Made by a program: the position numbers and the translations under genes
Assembly (NCBI GenBank): GCA_037976565.1
Contig: CP137667.1
Location: forward strand, 62,001 to 126,000
Source: Mesocentrotus franciscanus
Lineage: Eukaryota; Echinodermata; Echinoidea; Camarodonta; Strongylocentrotidae
Direction of reading: 5' to 3'
Length of the DNA: 64,000 nucleotides
Notes under the pieces: generated by a model
What the model saw: the letters and a program-made list of their open reading frames with translations, nothing else
Databases searched by the model: none
What the model was told of the DNA's origin: nothing
Shown here: positions 11,908 to 25,000 of the stretch, one piece after another
How the letters are laid out: every line of letters starts with the position of its first letter
How positions within the stretch are numbered: position 1 is the stretch's first letter

Positions 11908-12606
11908 ATGTACTTGGCATTCAAAGATCGCGAACCCCATAGGCCTACCCATCGTGGATGTCGAACTGGTAAGCGAAACAAAAACATTACCGCAATACCA
12001 TCCCCACGATCATCAACCAGGATGAGAGAAGACTTCTATACCAACCCCGGAGTCAAACGCCAAAACCTGATCAAAATCCGCCGAACTATTCCAACCAGGA
12101 AACACAATATTCCACATCTCCCCACCGTGTTTCTATGCTATCCCCGCTCAGCGAATTATGTTTGACGAACTATGTACAGTTAATGTTATCCTAGAAAATG
12201 ATGCTGATATTTGTGAATTACCGAGACGTGGTATAAGCATGACCTACCAGCTCAACTGGTTTCCATACCAGGATATGCGCTGGTAACTAAATCGAGTCAA
12301 TCGCTGGTGGTGGCATAGCCCTGTATGCTAAACATGATATTTACTCCCGCCCAACCCAGCAATGTTTCCGCTCCCGGCGACCTGGTTACATGGATACAAG
12401 TTCGACTAACCGCTTCCGCGATCTAACGCATGCTTATTCTGCGCCGTGATATATTATCCGCACTCCAGATAACGCAGTCGCAGAACATGGTCTGATGGAC
12501 CACATTCAATCAACCCTGGCCTTCTACTACAAGTCACCCAAATGCAGGATTTATCGCTATGGGTGATTTTAATCAACTCAACGTTACCCTCTTCTGTATG
12601 ACCAGC
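11908..12606 (+). pseudogene. Decayed LINE ORF2, endonuclease region, cut by assembly gap
   Basis: Short fragments in all three plus frames resemble the start of a LINE ORF2 with an apurinic-like endonuclease. They occur in the family order: a basic leader (RGCRTGKRNKN near 11960), a Pro/Arg-Ser segment (NPGVKRQN, then PRSANYV), DELCTV and DADICEL, GGGIALYAKHDI, a DHIQSTLAFYY block, and MGDFNQLNVT at about 12559, the conserved GDFN metal-site motif. Stop codons and frame changes separate the blocks, so the copy is dead. The reverse-transcriptase part would lie in or beyond the gap. The clade (CR1/Jockey-like) is an inference. Confidence 0.65.
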
Positions 12607-13106
12607 NNNNNNNNNNNNNNNNNNNNNNNNNNNNNNNNNNNNNNNNNNNNNNNNNNNNNNNNNNNNNNNNNNNNNNNNNNNNNNNNNNNNNNNNNNNNNN
12701 NNNNNNNNNNNNNNNNNNNNNNNNNNNNNNNNNNNNNNNNNNNNNNNNNNNNNNNNNNNNNNNNNNNNNNNNNNNNNNNNNNNNNNNNNNNNNNNNNNNN
12801 NNNNNNNNNNNNNNNNNNNNNNNNNNNNNNNNNNNNNNNNNNNNNNNNNNNNNNNNNNNNNNNNNNNNNNNNNNNNNNNNNNNNNNNNNNNNNNNNNNNN
12901 NNNNNNNNNNNNNNNNNNNNNNNNNNNNNNNNNNNNNNNNNNNNNNNNNNNNNNNNNNNNNNNNNNNNNNNNNNNNNNNNNNNNNNNNNNNNNNNNNNNN
13001 NNNNNNNNNNNNNNNNNNNNNNNNNNNNNNNNNNNNNNNNNNNNNNNNNNNNNNNNNNNNNNNNNNNNNNNNNNNNNNNNNNNNNNNNNNNNNNNNNNNN
13101 NNNNNN
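12607..13106. other. Assembly gap (500 N)
   Basis: Exactly 500 Ns, a conventional placeholder, so the true length is unknown. Long ORFs reported across it are artefacts. The first known bases after it are one arm of the inverted repeat also found beside the second gap. Confidence 0.99.
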
Positions 13107-13130
13107 ACAATAATTTATTCCAATCTGGAC
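13107..13130 (+). repeat. Left arm of a 24-bp perfect inverted repeat
   Basis: The sequence begins ACAATAATTTATTCCAATCT directly at the gap edge. Its exact reverse complement lies at 55597-55620, just before the second gap. Both assembly breaks therefore fall at the same repeat. The arm may extend outward into the gap. I read it as a possible terminal inverted repeat of the 13.1-55.6 kb unit. Confidence 0.6.
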
Positions 13131-13538
13131 AAAAAAGCATATTATGGACTGCCAATTTCACATATTTTCTTTATTTTTCCAATATAATTGATGCCTTATG
13201 TTTATCAAAAAGCTAAAGATAACTTGCAAAAATGTGTAATTGTTAATATCAGGTGGAAAGAAAGGTTTACAAAAATAATGAATCAAGCTTCTTTTCATTA
13301 ACACATGTCAACACTCTCTGCAAACTCTAACTTAGTCACTGTTTTCAGAGCATTAAATTGAACTGCATTACACAACTGATTCCAATTAAATAAAACCAAT
13401 GAATATTCATTGGTATCCTTTATTGTCCATCAATATATGTTACATGTACATGTATACTGTATCAAAATTCAAATACATATATATTGATTAATTCAATGAA
13501 TTAATCAACTAAATACATATCAATGAGATTTTAAAAAC
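13131..13538. other. AT-rich spacer between inverted repeat and satellite
   Basis: No gene or shared repeat was seen. It contains a CATGTACATGTA stretch and AT-rich palindromes near 13485-13505. It does not resemble the corresponding spacer at 55129-55596. Confidence 0.4.
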
Positions 13539-14605
13539 GTGTAAGTTTATACATGACACTTGTTATCTGAATCGTATAAGTTTATACATGACACTTGTTC
13601 TCTAAAGCGTATAAGTTTATACATGACACTTGTTCTCTGAATCGTATAAATTTATACATGACACTTGTTCTCTAAAGCGTATAAGTTTATACATGACACT
13701 TGTTCTCTAAAGCGTATAAATTTATACATGACACTTGTTCTCTAAAGCGTATAAATTTATACATGACACTTGTTCTCTGAATCGTATAAATTTATACATG
13801 ACACTTGTTCTCTAAAGCGTATAAATTTATTCATGACACTTGTTCTCTGAATCGTATAAATTTATACTTGACACTTGTTCTCTAAAGCGTATAAGTTTAT
13901 ACATGGCACTTCTTCTCGAGTGTATAAGTTTATACCAGACACTTGTTCTCTGAATCGTATAAGTTTATACATGACACTTGTTCTCTGAATCGTATAAATT
14001 TATACATGACACTTGTTCTCTAAAGCGTATAAATTTATACATGACACTTGTTCTCTGAATCGTATAAATTTATACATGACACTTGTTCTCTAAAGCGTAT
14101 AAGTTTATACATAACACTTGTTCTCTGAATCGTATAAATTTATACATGACACTTGTTCTCTGAATCGTATAAATTTATACATGACACTTGTTCTCTAAAG
14201 CGTATAAGTTTATACATAACACTTGTTCTCTGAATCGTATAAATTTATACATGTCACTTGTTCTCTAAAGCGTATAAATTTATACATGACACTTGTTCTC
14301 TGAATCGTATAGATTTATACGAGACACTTGTTCTCTAAAGCGTATAAGTTTATTCATGACACTTATTCTCTGAATCGTATAAATTTATACATGACACTTG
14401 TTATCTGAATCGTATAAGTTTATACATGACACTTGTTCTCTAAAGCGTATAAGTTTATACAAGGCACTTCTTCTCTAAAGCGTATAAGTTTATACATGAC
14501 ACTTGTTCTCTAAAGCGTATAAGTTTATACATGGCACTTCTTCTCTAAATTGTATAAGTTTATACATGACACTTGTTCTCTGAATCGTATAAGTTTTTAC
14601 CAGAC
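13539..14605 (+). repeat. 35-bp satellite array, about 30 units
   Basis: Head-to-tail 35-bp units share the palindromic core CGTATAARTTTATACAT followed by GACACTTGTTCTCT. Units ending TAAAG and TGAAT roughly alternate, hinting at a 70-bp higher-order unit. There are no unique spacers, so it is not a CRISPR-like array. The array at 54740-55128 has the same unit length and core in the opposite orientation. Confidence 0.9.
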
Positions 14606-15190
14606 AGGAGATGTACCACTGGTATGAATTTGGCGATCCTACTTCAAAGCTGTGGAAAGTTATTGTGTGTATACAGCTTTGTATGTTAAGTTCAATGACC
14701 TTTTAACCTTTGAACTTTGTTGAACACGTGACCCATATTCGAACTTGACCCGAGTCTACAAGAGATGTACCACTGGTGTGAATTTGGCAATCCTTGATCA
14801 AAACTATGGAAAGTTATTGTGTGTACTATGCTTTTAATAAAAGTTCATAGACTTTTTGACAGTGCCGTAAAAACTGGAAAACAACAACAACAACTTTTGA
14901 CCTTTCACCTTTGTCGGATATCGCCCATATTCAAACTTGATCTGAGTCTTCAAGAGATGTACCACTGGTATGAATTTCACGATTCTACTTCAAAGCTGTG
15001 GAGAGTTATTGTGTGTACAGCATAAGTACAGCTTTGTATATTAAGTTCATTGACCTTTTGACCTTTGAACTTTGTCGACCATGACCCATATTCGAACTTG
15101 ACCTGAGTCTTCAAGAAATGTACCACTGGTAAGAATTTGGTGATCCTAGCTCGAAGATATAGAAAGTTATTGGGTGTACAACATAATTGT
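14606..15190 (+). repeat. Four degenerate ~155-190-bp tandem repeats
   Basis: Units begin GAGATGTACCACTGGTATGA at about 14608, 14763, 14954 and 15117. Each contains AAAGTTATTGTGTGTA and a GACCTTTGACCTTT-like stretch. ORFs here are open only by chance. This type of nucleosome-length repeat also appears at 39700-41520 and 43780-44310 with different sequences. Confidence 0.8.
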
Positions 15191-15584
15191 TGACGCCGAC
15201 ACCGCCGGTGTAAAAGTGACGCCTATGCCTGGCTCCTGCTACGCAGGCGAGACAAAAGGACATGAAACCATTTTAACGGATATCAACCGATGCCAAAAAA
15301 CGACATCCGTTCCTCAAGTGTGACAGCCGCATGACGGATTAAACAAAAGTACCATCCGTTACTTGTACATTTTCTGATCCGGCCATGTCTGGCAGCGGAA
15401 TAAGCTTGTAAGTTTTCAATTCAAAATATTACAGTAATATTAAAAAAGATAAAATTACATCTGTTTAAATCATATAGATTGTAAATCTCATGCAACTAAG
15501 ATTTGTACTAAGGACCCTCTGGTGAAATTAAAAAGCTCCTCCACTTGTGCTTCACAGCCCCACCCCCAAAAATATTACTCCAAT

Positions 15585-15590
15585 TTTATT
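15585..15590 (-). promoter_or_regulatory. Putative polyadenylation signal of gene 1
   Basis: AATAAA on the minus strand, about 120 bases after the stop codon of the DUF7869-like gene. The spacing suits a short 3' UTR. No transcript evidence is available. Confidence 0.4.
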
Positions 15591-15711
15591 GAAACCAATA
15601 GGCCTACTATTTTGCTCAATTATTTGATAGCTAAGGCAATTACAATGGCCCAATTAAGCTAGGATCTACAAAGCTACTGAAAATAGCTACTGTGCTTCTC
15701 TCTCAAACCAT

Positions 15712-16016
15712 TCACTGTTTGAAGAGGAAGTTTTCTCCAGCAGTCAGTGAGAAAGGAGGGAGAATCACAGAACTAGAATCAATAGTCTCAACCCAAAGCT
15801 GTTTCCTGCCCTTTTGTCCTTTGACTGGTACCTTTACCTCCTTCCACTTAGAAGTCAAGGTTCCTGTGTACCACTCGATCTGTAGGGACTTGTCTTCATG
15901 TACACTGCGAATGCAGCCAACTTGAGGCCAGTGTGTCGAGTACTCTGGGAGATATGTTGCCACCATGTCTCTCTAACTTCTGTCCTCTGTTCCTTTACTT
16001 TGGGTCCTATGTGAAC
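15712..16016 (-). CDS. Gene 1 exon 10 (last), chromo/BAH-like C-terminus
   Basis: The acceptor is strong (TTTCTTTTGTTAG). The main frame encodes MVATYLPEYSTHWPQVGC..., a compact beta-rich segment with EWYTGTLTSKWKEV, ending FLFKQ-stop. The first ~16 codons lie in another frame; the change occurs near 15964-15972 and one missing base would repair it. A weaker internal acceptor (GAAGTTAG) would also restore the frame. Confidence 0.75.
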
Positions 16017-19000
16017 CTAACAAAAGAAAAAGAAAGTAAAATAAATAAAATAAGAAAGTGAATTGAAAGCGAATAGTGTAGTGCCACTACATACATTATC
16101 AGTGATTCAAGACAATTCCTTATGTACACTTTATTTACAACATATAAACATATTATTATAGTAATTCTTTCTGAAACCTAATAAATAATTTTCTTTTATA
16201 AAATCAGAAAATATTGTTGAAACTTCTACTATTTTTGTTTTTGATTTTCAATTAACCCTAAAAGGGCTGTGCGTTCACGGGATATGTTTAAGGATATTTT
16301 TTTTGTGCCGGAGCTTTCATGACTTTATAGCATAGAGTCTTGCGCATCTTTTGATGCCAAATATAAAAAGTTTTGACCATCGGGTAACGTGCAAATTGAC
16401 GATTTCCCATTGTCTGTGTATTGTAGCAATTCAATGCAGAAATGCAGATGTGCGATACCTACGATTACGTAAATGCAGATAACTACAATTTTTGAGGTGC
16501 TCACATTGATGTTTAAGAAAAAAAAAAAGAAACAACAAAAACAACAAAAATTTGGGAAGACTTTTGCAACTAATGCACAAGCGTATAGCAATCACTAGTA
16601 CCCAAAGCTAATCTTTACCTGACATGACCTGACCCCAAAATACTCGGCATGACTTGTAATTACTGTAATGACTGGAATTATGCAAGGGCTTACATGTATA
16701 TATATTAGGGGCTAGATCTTGTGTGAAGACTATACAGAGTGTAAATTCTGTTAGGGAATAATGTTGCACTCAAGATGCAATTAAGCTGAGTGTGTTAGTC
16801 ATGCAGCATTGTAGATGATTTACATTTTTTTTTGAAAGCAACTCAAGTTGTAAATAACGATTAAAATACATTTAATACTAAATATGGTTCACAATATCTT
16901 TGTCTTAATTAAGGGACATATTAATGAAACATGTACCTGTCTGAATGTTTCATCCTCTGTGTTGCAAGCATGCTCCTCAAGCTGTGGTCTGTCAGTTGGT
17001 TGTTTGGCCATTATCAGTAGATCGCATATAGGCCATCTCACTGTTGAATCTTCTGTTAAAACACACAAAGGAAATGTATTATAGCCCTGATGTAAGAAAC
17101 AGTGTGCTAAAATATCAAAGTTTATGATCAGCCAGCTAGATAGGTTGTTATTACCTTCATCCAGTTATATAAACATATAGTGGCAAATTCTTGGAATAAT
17201 AATCGTTTTATCTAATGATACTATGACCTAATCTCTTGAAAGGTCATATATATATTTTAAAACCCTATATAGCCCGGGCTATGCAGTGTCAAAGGGGTGC
17301 TAATTTAGCCCCAGATCTCGCCCTCAACTGCCTGATCGTGATGAAATCGTCACCTGCAACATAATCTCCAAAATCGTATATTAATCTCTCTGAAAAATAT
17401 TTTGTTTAATCGATTATGCTAATTATGCTAATTTAAGCATGAAATTAGACCTTTTTTGCTCTAAATCACTCAAAACAGCTCGAAATGTGCTGTTCTTTTG
17501 ATCTAGACACTCTATGTATTATTCTTAACAAGCGTACTTTAAAAAAATCCAGTATCAAAATTAAGTTATGTATTTCATTGTTTTTTAATTTCTCTGTTTT
17601 TCGACCTTTTCATTTTTATTGTTTTTCAATGAAATTTGTTGGCAACACTTATGCGATCATAACTAGCATAAGCGAAATAGATTTCAATCTGTGAAAGCAG
17701 ATATAATAATACATTTAAAAATATTAGCTAATACACAATTTGTATTGAAATTCTACAAGAAACCACGTTTTTGAGCTATTTTGGGTCCGATGTGCAAGTA
17801 CATGTACAAAATTATGTGTAGCATAGGAACTGCATGCCCGGGCGTTGTTGCGCGAGATGTGAAGGAAAAAAGTCATGAAATTTCAGCGCAGAATGTCTTC
17901 GCTTTAAATAGTTATTGTGAAAAATGTTTTAAGGGGCCAAATTAGTCCCCTTCCCCCCACCCCCACCCCCTCATCCAGGCTATAGGGTTAAATCTCGAAA
18001 AATAGCAATACCATAATATCTATCTCTAAAAAAAAAAAATTTTAAAGAATGAGTGGAGAAAAACTCAAAAATATCCTCTCAGGTTTATCTATGCTGCTGA
18101 CTCAGCTGCTCCCTTGTGAGAGGCAATCAAATATCATAAATTAGCGCGTAATTTGCTGGCTCTCTGTAAAACAGCCATTCCTCTTTTTCTATAGACCACC
18201 ATCCATTTGATTTGTAGTCAATGGTTATATGCATTAGATAAACCAATATTTTTGTGTCCCACTAGCCTAGTTCGCTATTAAGATTTTTTTGTGAATTGTG
18301 CCATGAAGGGTGTAACAGTCAAGACTTCAATACAAATTGTCAAAGTTTTGGGCCATAAAGCTTGAAGATGCTACATTGTATTTTCAATGTTTCATAGGTG
18401 ATGGAAAAAATACCATAACACCATCAATTTTGGAAGTTTAAAAAATGACAGAAATGATACCTTCATTCTCCTCCTCTTCCAAGGTGAGTAGCTCATAGAG
18501 GGACCTCCATGCCTCAATGTCTACTTCTTCCAAGTATGGCTGGAGCTTGTCTGGTAGATGTATGATATTGATGTCCGCAAATGACTTCTCTACCAATGTT
18601 GGTTGTCCGTCTGGATGTGATGACAGGATGTGGTTGATGCCAGTGGTGTCTCTCCAATGTGGTGTAGTTGACCAGTCTTTTGTTTGTAGGGTGGCTTTTC
18701 CTTGGTGCAGTGCGAATTTGAATATGTGTGGTTTACTGTGATAGCACATGCTGTGTTGATGGGGAAGAAGCCATTTGCGAACATCAAAGAGGTGTAAGAT
18801 GCGCTCCGCTGTTGTAGGGCAGTGAGCTTTGTGGAAGCGGCGGGAATAGCTTGCAGAAGTTTTGGAAAAGATGGGGTGCTCCTTTTCTTCAAGTGAGTTG
18901 CAATCCTTGAAAAGAACTGGTCGATGTCCTCATGTGTGTGACCGACCATCAAGAAGCCAACTTTGATCTAAATGCAAACAATAAACGTTATAAGGTGAAC

Positions 19001-22000
19001 AACAGTATGGAATAAATTGAATTTTAGGGACATTCCTCAATGATACAACCCAATAAGCATGAGGATAATTTATTCAATTGAAATTTTCTTCATTTATCAG
19101 AACATTTATCTAACAAAAAACATATTTATCAAAGCTTGTTTTTGTTTACGCTTTACAAATCATATGTACACTGATGACAAAGATGACAACTTTATATTGC
19201 CCATGGTTTCTAATGTGCACTACCTCTTTCCCGTTCATAGGGTTCAATCTTTCCGAGAATAATAGGCTACGACCAACAACAAAAAACCCAAAACACTATT
19301 TACCATTGGTATACATGTATCTGTGTAAAGTAAATAATTCTAAGTCACAATATCTTTTTTTAACCCTATGATGCCTACACATATCAGACATTTTGGGCAG
19401 TAAATGTATTTGATAGATTAAAACAGAGGATCAACTGAAGATATGCAACAATACAATAGTGCAAAATCCCCATCATAAAAAGTGAGTCAGAAATAATGAT
19501 TCACCTTGGAAATTTGCCATGGTGAAAATAATTTGTAATCATGAATATTTTCTCTTTTTTTTCACACTCTTTCTGCATCGTTGTTCTCTCCTGCTCACAC
19601 TACAACCGAGAGAGTGGGTTTGACCCACTTTCAAGCGCTGTTTCATGAATAGATGCCCAACAGCAATGGTACTGCATGCAGCGGGAAAGTGTACTCTACC
19701 AGTACATGTCAAACATTTTTATATTTACATATCCCTTCACAAAATATCATGTACTTTTAAACCCAAGGTTTTGGTGCAATTGGGTTTTACCAAGTTACTT
19801 TAATTTACTGTCAACTGTGAATAGTTTTCTGACAAAAGTGAATATTTATAATGTTTATTCTCAAACAATGGGCAATTTCCGAGGTATATCATTATTTCTG
19901 ACTCGTCCTTTACATGATTCTGAAAAGAACCTCCAAGACAAAGGCATTCTCTTATCCATCAATACAAGTTCAAATAAACAAAATTTCCTTTTCATTTTGC
20001 GATTAAATAAAGCATCATTACAGACTGAATACTTATATTGACAATTAATTACTAAAAGAACATGTATTAAACATTACCTTCTTGAAGATATTGAGTTCAA
20101 GGAGCAGGGACAGAAAAGAAAAGAGATGTCGATTCTTATTCTCCCTAGAAGTGTTGTCCAGCTGTAGGTAGAGGACTGGTGGAAGAGAGTCGGCATAACG
20201 GACCAGGATGTTGAGCAGGATATTAATGGTTAGGTTGCTGTCATGTGGGTACTCGTTAAAATCGATGTAGGCGTGTTGACCTCTTCCATGAACAAGTGCA
20301 CGGTGATGTGAGTGTGCAGTTGATCATTGTAGCTCAGAGCTTTAGGTGTTGGATGGAGTTGCGGTATTGATGTGCAGTGCTGATCCATCCCATCGATGAT
20401 TACACTCATGTATTTCTCTGGCTGTGACTTCGCTTTGCGGATGTGTTTGTAATATTTTTGTCTCTCACTGCTGCTGAAAAGAAGGTAAAGAGCAATGAGG
20501 AGTCATGCTATGCTTAGAAGTTTTGATCACAAAACCAATACTAATGCCTTAAATACACGTAAATTGTAATTTGAATGTGTTATCTGAGACTTGGCTAGGT
20601 TTACGTCTATATCAATGATACTTAATTGTGACCAATATACTTTTTTAAAGTAATGAACTTGTGCCTACATTTCTTCTCCTGTTTTCCCTACTATTGTATT
20701 TTTCTTCTACTATAGGCTTTTCACGTCAAATATCCACTGATTAGAACCAAACATCCGTATAGGCAGTTCAAATGCCAATATTTTATTGTGGTCACCTATT
20801 CAAATATATTAACATTGTTGTTGTTTTTTCCATTAAGAATTTCATTACTCTCTTATTGCTAATATTTGTTGTCCAATTTTTTAATTTGTTCTGTTATTTT
20901 TCTCCAATTTTGCCGCTTCTATTTAAAGCAACTTATCTTGGAGCCTGAGTATTCCTCTAAGCTTTCTCGGTTTTTGTCTCCTTCAAAATCTTTGTTGAAA
21001 TATTCACTTCTATGAGGAAAGCATATAATGACATAGCTCTAGTTGTATATTGTAGCTACATGTAAAATACATCCATGGTTGTCATTTGTTGCACTTAAAA
21101 TACTGGATCACAGATCACCTCATTCTAAATGCTTAAAAGAAAAAAAGTACATCAAAATCAATTACAACATTAACTTCAAGCTTTAATCAAAGTTTGCTGT
21201 ACCTTTGTTTCTCTACATGTTTTTGATGTTGTGCAATCAATTGTCTCGAACATCTTTGTCGTTTGTCTTGCCAAGCTTCATTTTCAGCTCTGTGCACACA
21301 TCGCACTTAGAGAAGCGGTTCACCTATAAAGAAAAAAAGAAAAATATCAAAGAGAAGGATTGTTAATTACAAAATTAATGTTATGGATGTGTTTTCTTGA
21401 TGCATATAAATGTAGATGTTATAAGACTAATATAATAATATATTGACACAAAGATACAAGAGGCCTCAGGAATTTAACAGATTTCGTCTGGCTAAGAATC
21501 ATAAATTCATCTATGTCTAACCCTAACTGTACAGGGGGTATAATTTGCATAAATTAGCATTATTGATAAAATAAGCAAATTTCCATGAAACTAATGGCAA
21601 AATCTCTGCATAATTTTGTGGCGATTGGCCCATTTGGAGTGCATTAAAACTGCAATATGTTTTGTACAAAAAAACTGACCTGAAATCATGATGGGTCATA
21701 TGACACTATAAAAGAATTGTCTGTTTTTGCAAAAACTTACGGTAGTGTAGTGTCAAAATAAAAAGTAATGAAGTGGCATTGCTGAAAACATGGCGGTTTT
21801 GATTATGGTATGCAACAACCTATGTTTAGAGCTTTTGAGCGTCCCGCCCCACTCACTCCCATCCAGTACAGTTTAGGGTCAATGGAATTTACAATACCTT
21901 GGGGATTGTGATGTGCTGCTCTTCCTTTCTCCAAATCCTTTTGAAGTGAGTCTCAGAACAAACCTCAGCATTATCTTGTCGTATTCTTCTATACACCTCT

Positions 22001-25000
22001 CGCTTTGTGAACCCATGTGGAAGGTTTACAGACTCTCTGTCAGGCATTCGGTCTCCATAGGAACGAGCAAATGCATTAAGTTCTGTCTTCGCGTTTAGGG
22101 TTTTGTTAATCTTGTGTCCTTTCCTCAAGCAGTTAGCAGGCAATGGGTATAGCAGTCCATCTATTCACAACAAATTAAATGCATGCATGGAAATAACTAG
22201 AAATATCGAAAATGGCTGATCACCACAAAACTCGGCATGCGCCTCAGATATTGCGCAAAGGAAGAGACCTTACCTATATTTTTGGCTGAAAATTGCTTAC
22301 TTTGTCATTTATGCAAATTCTATTCATGAATATGTTTTTATTATGAATTACATAAATAAATAATAATAATACCAGTCTCTTATAAAGCGCTTTACGAGTT
22401 AAGACCAAAGCGCTCACAGCATATTATTGCCCCAGTCATTGGATTCAATTACAAAAAAACAGCATTTACAGTGCACAATCTCCTCTCCCTGGGGAGCATT
22501 CCAGCTGGTCACCTATTAGGCGCACACAATGCCAATTCAACTGCATTGCGTTCGCATCCTACAGGGTACCCATTTTAACACCTGGGTAAGGTGAAGCAAT
22601 GTAGACAAAGTGCCTTGCTCAAGGAACATAAATGCTGTGCTGCTTTTACAGAGTTTATTTTTGGCAAAAGTTTCTTAAAAGCCTATTTGACATTATCATA
22701 TAATTGAATTGTCCATATACTTGTTTTATAATAATAATAATATAATAACGGCCATTTGTACTGCGCCATGTCTGTCAGATTTGACACTGGGCGCCCCATT
22801 ATGAATTTCTAATGTATTTTACTGTTTTTCAATTCTTATGTATTTTATTGTTTTAGGACTTCTTATACTTAAGATCATTATCTGGATCAATTTACAGTTT
22901 GAGTAAATGATAAATCTAGTCTAAAGAATGAAACATTACTGATTCATAGACCCAAACAAGAAACTTCACTTTGCCATTTGTTTGGTAGACAAGATGACAA
23001 AAATTTCAATTTTCGGCTTGACCTTTGGTCACAAAAGGTCAGGTAACTCTCTAGCATTCGCATCCTACTGATTTCCAAAAACAGCAAATAGCGGTTACAG
23101 CACAATCCCCGAAAATGCAGGGGTGGGCTGATGCCCCCCACCCCCCAGTACAGTAAGTGTTAAAGCTACATAAGAGTAATGAAAGATAATGCAGCTGTCG
23201 TACACGAAAACCCCTCACAAAAAGTTCTGCAATTCAAGTTTGAGAAAGGGTATCTCTCGTTGTATTAAATGATTAAATGATACTTCAGTTTGGCACCATT
23301 GGAAAGCCTGTTCATTCCCCTAGACAATGATGCCCAATTTTTATAATGTAATCATGGAATATGCAGGACACCTGAATATCTGACCAAGTAGAAAGTCAAA
23401 TCTTGCAAAATGCATTTTTGTCAACAGTGAATTCTTCATTTGTTTAGAGATAAGATTGTGTTTAATTGATATCAATTCTGATTGAATGCCAATGCAGTAT
23501 TCTCATATTCTTCTGAAGATGAACTTATTTCAAATGATTTTGAGATATCAAAACAAGAAATTTTACCTATAATTTTGTGAGAGGTTTATATCATACAAAT
23601 GAGCCAGGAAAAAAGAGTTTTAGCCAAACCAATAAGAATGACCAACAGTCACTCTGTATTTCAAGTTTAACTACCTGCAAGCTTTCTATAAACAAAAAAG
23701 GACAATAATACGTTGGATGAATATGGGAGATTCTTTTAGGGTTTATGTACATTTTTGCCCAGTACATTATGTACAAAGGCCATGAATTTTCAAAGAAACT
23801 GTTTTGAAATATGAACCTCACCTCTGAACTGCTTCTGCCAGTAGTAGAATCTTGACCTCACAATTCCAACGACTTGATGCCAGGCTGTGGCACACACCTG
23901 CTCCAAACCGATGTTGTAGGAGAATTGGAGACTTTCATTTTCAGACCGAGAAGAGTGGGTTCTGAAGTACTCCATCAGCCATGTCCTCTGATCACCCAGC
24001 GACTTTTCCTTAAAAGCGATCCGAGCTGCAGCTGCATCTGCTCGTGTGACTCTTGCCAGACAATCTGTTGAACAACATCTTCCTGCAAGGACAGTTATAA
24101 ATGTCTGATGACCAGTTCTAACTGCAAAGGGAAGTAAAAAACAAAGCAGTTACGTCTCCATTGTTGTAAACAGGCATGAAAGCCTACAAGAATAACCAAA
24201 TCTTTGTGCGGCATAGCCAGCTTATGTACATGTATGAATGGAATGAAGTAAAATTCTCAAAATTTATTCAAGTTGCAACTTCTGAAGGACTTTACTTGCT
24301 TTGAAGTACAATATAATTTGGATCGCCATGCAAAATTGAAATATCCCGTTGTCAAATCCACTTGTTACCATTTACCTACAGAAGTCTTTGGCGATTGCCA
24401 TGGTAACATTTTCTAAATAATATCATACATGTACTTACATGGTTCATTAAAAAACTGCCGTCTACTATAATAAAGGGCCGTTCTCATAAGAGCAGGTAAA
24501 CCTCCTCAACATTTGCCCCGCGATAAATGAGAAAACGATGCAGTAATAAACCTATCAGACTGTTCACATACGAAGAAGCATCTCCTCCAATCAAAACCTA
24601 AGCAATTTTTATTTTGGTTCCTGGAGGCAAAAATATTTGACCAATCACATGCCAGGAAAATGGGATGTTGCATTGTTGCGATGCGTATTGCTCATCTTGA
24701 TTGCCCGGTTTACACGCCATTTTGGGGGGGTCAATGTGCAAACTTATTTACCGCAGGGGCAAATGTTGGAAAGACCCTTAAGAATTACTTTGTTATATCA
24801 GATTGTTTGAGTAAGTACCTCTTTTTTTCTGCTCTTGATCACTGCATGATGATTCCAGTTGAAATGTCACATGTCTTCTCTTTTTTCCTGTGCAATGATA
24901 TAAAAAATGAAGAATGACTTAACTATATCTTGTATAATCATTATCATTATGTTGCAGTATAAATGGATACAAAAATCTTAATTGACTCAACTTAGCTTTT

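Noticed and set aside
13107..13130. LINE 3' tail continuing the relic before the gap
   Set aside because: The relic is on the plus strand, while the AATAAA-bearing orientation of this motif is minus here, so it cannot be that copy's tail; a separate retroelement tail remains possible.
12454..13161. Long ORFs across the first gap, both strands
   Set aside because: They consist mostly of undetermined residues from Ns.
13539..14605. CRISPR-like array
   Set aside because: The 35-bp units are head-to-tail with no unique spacers, and the genome is eukaryotic; it is a satellite.
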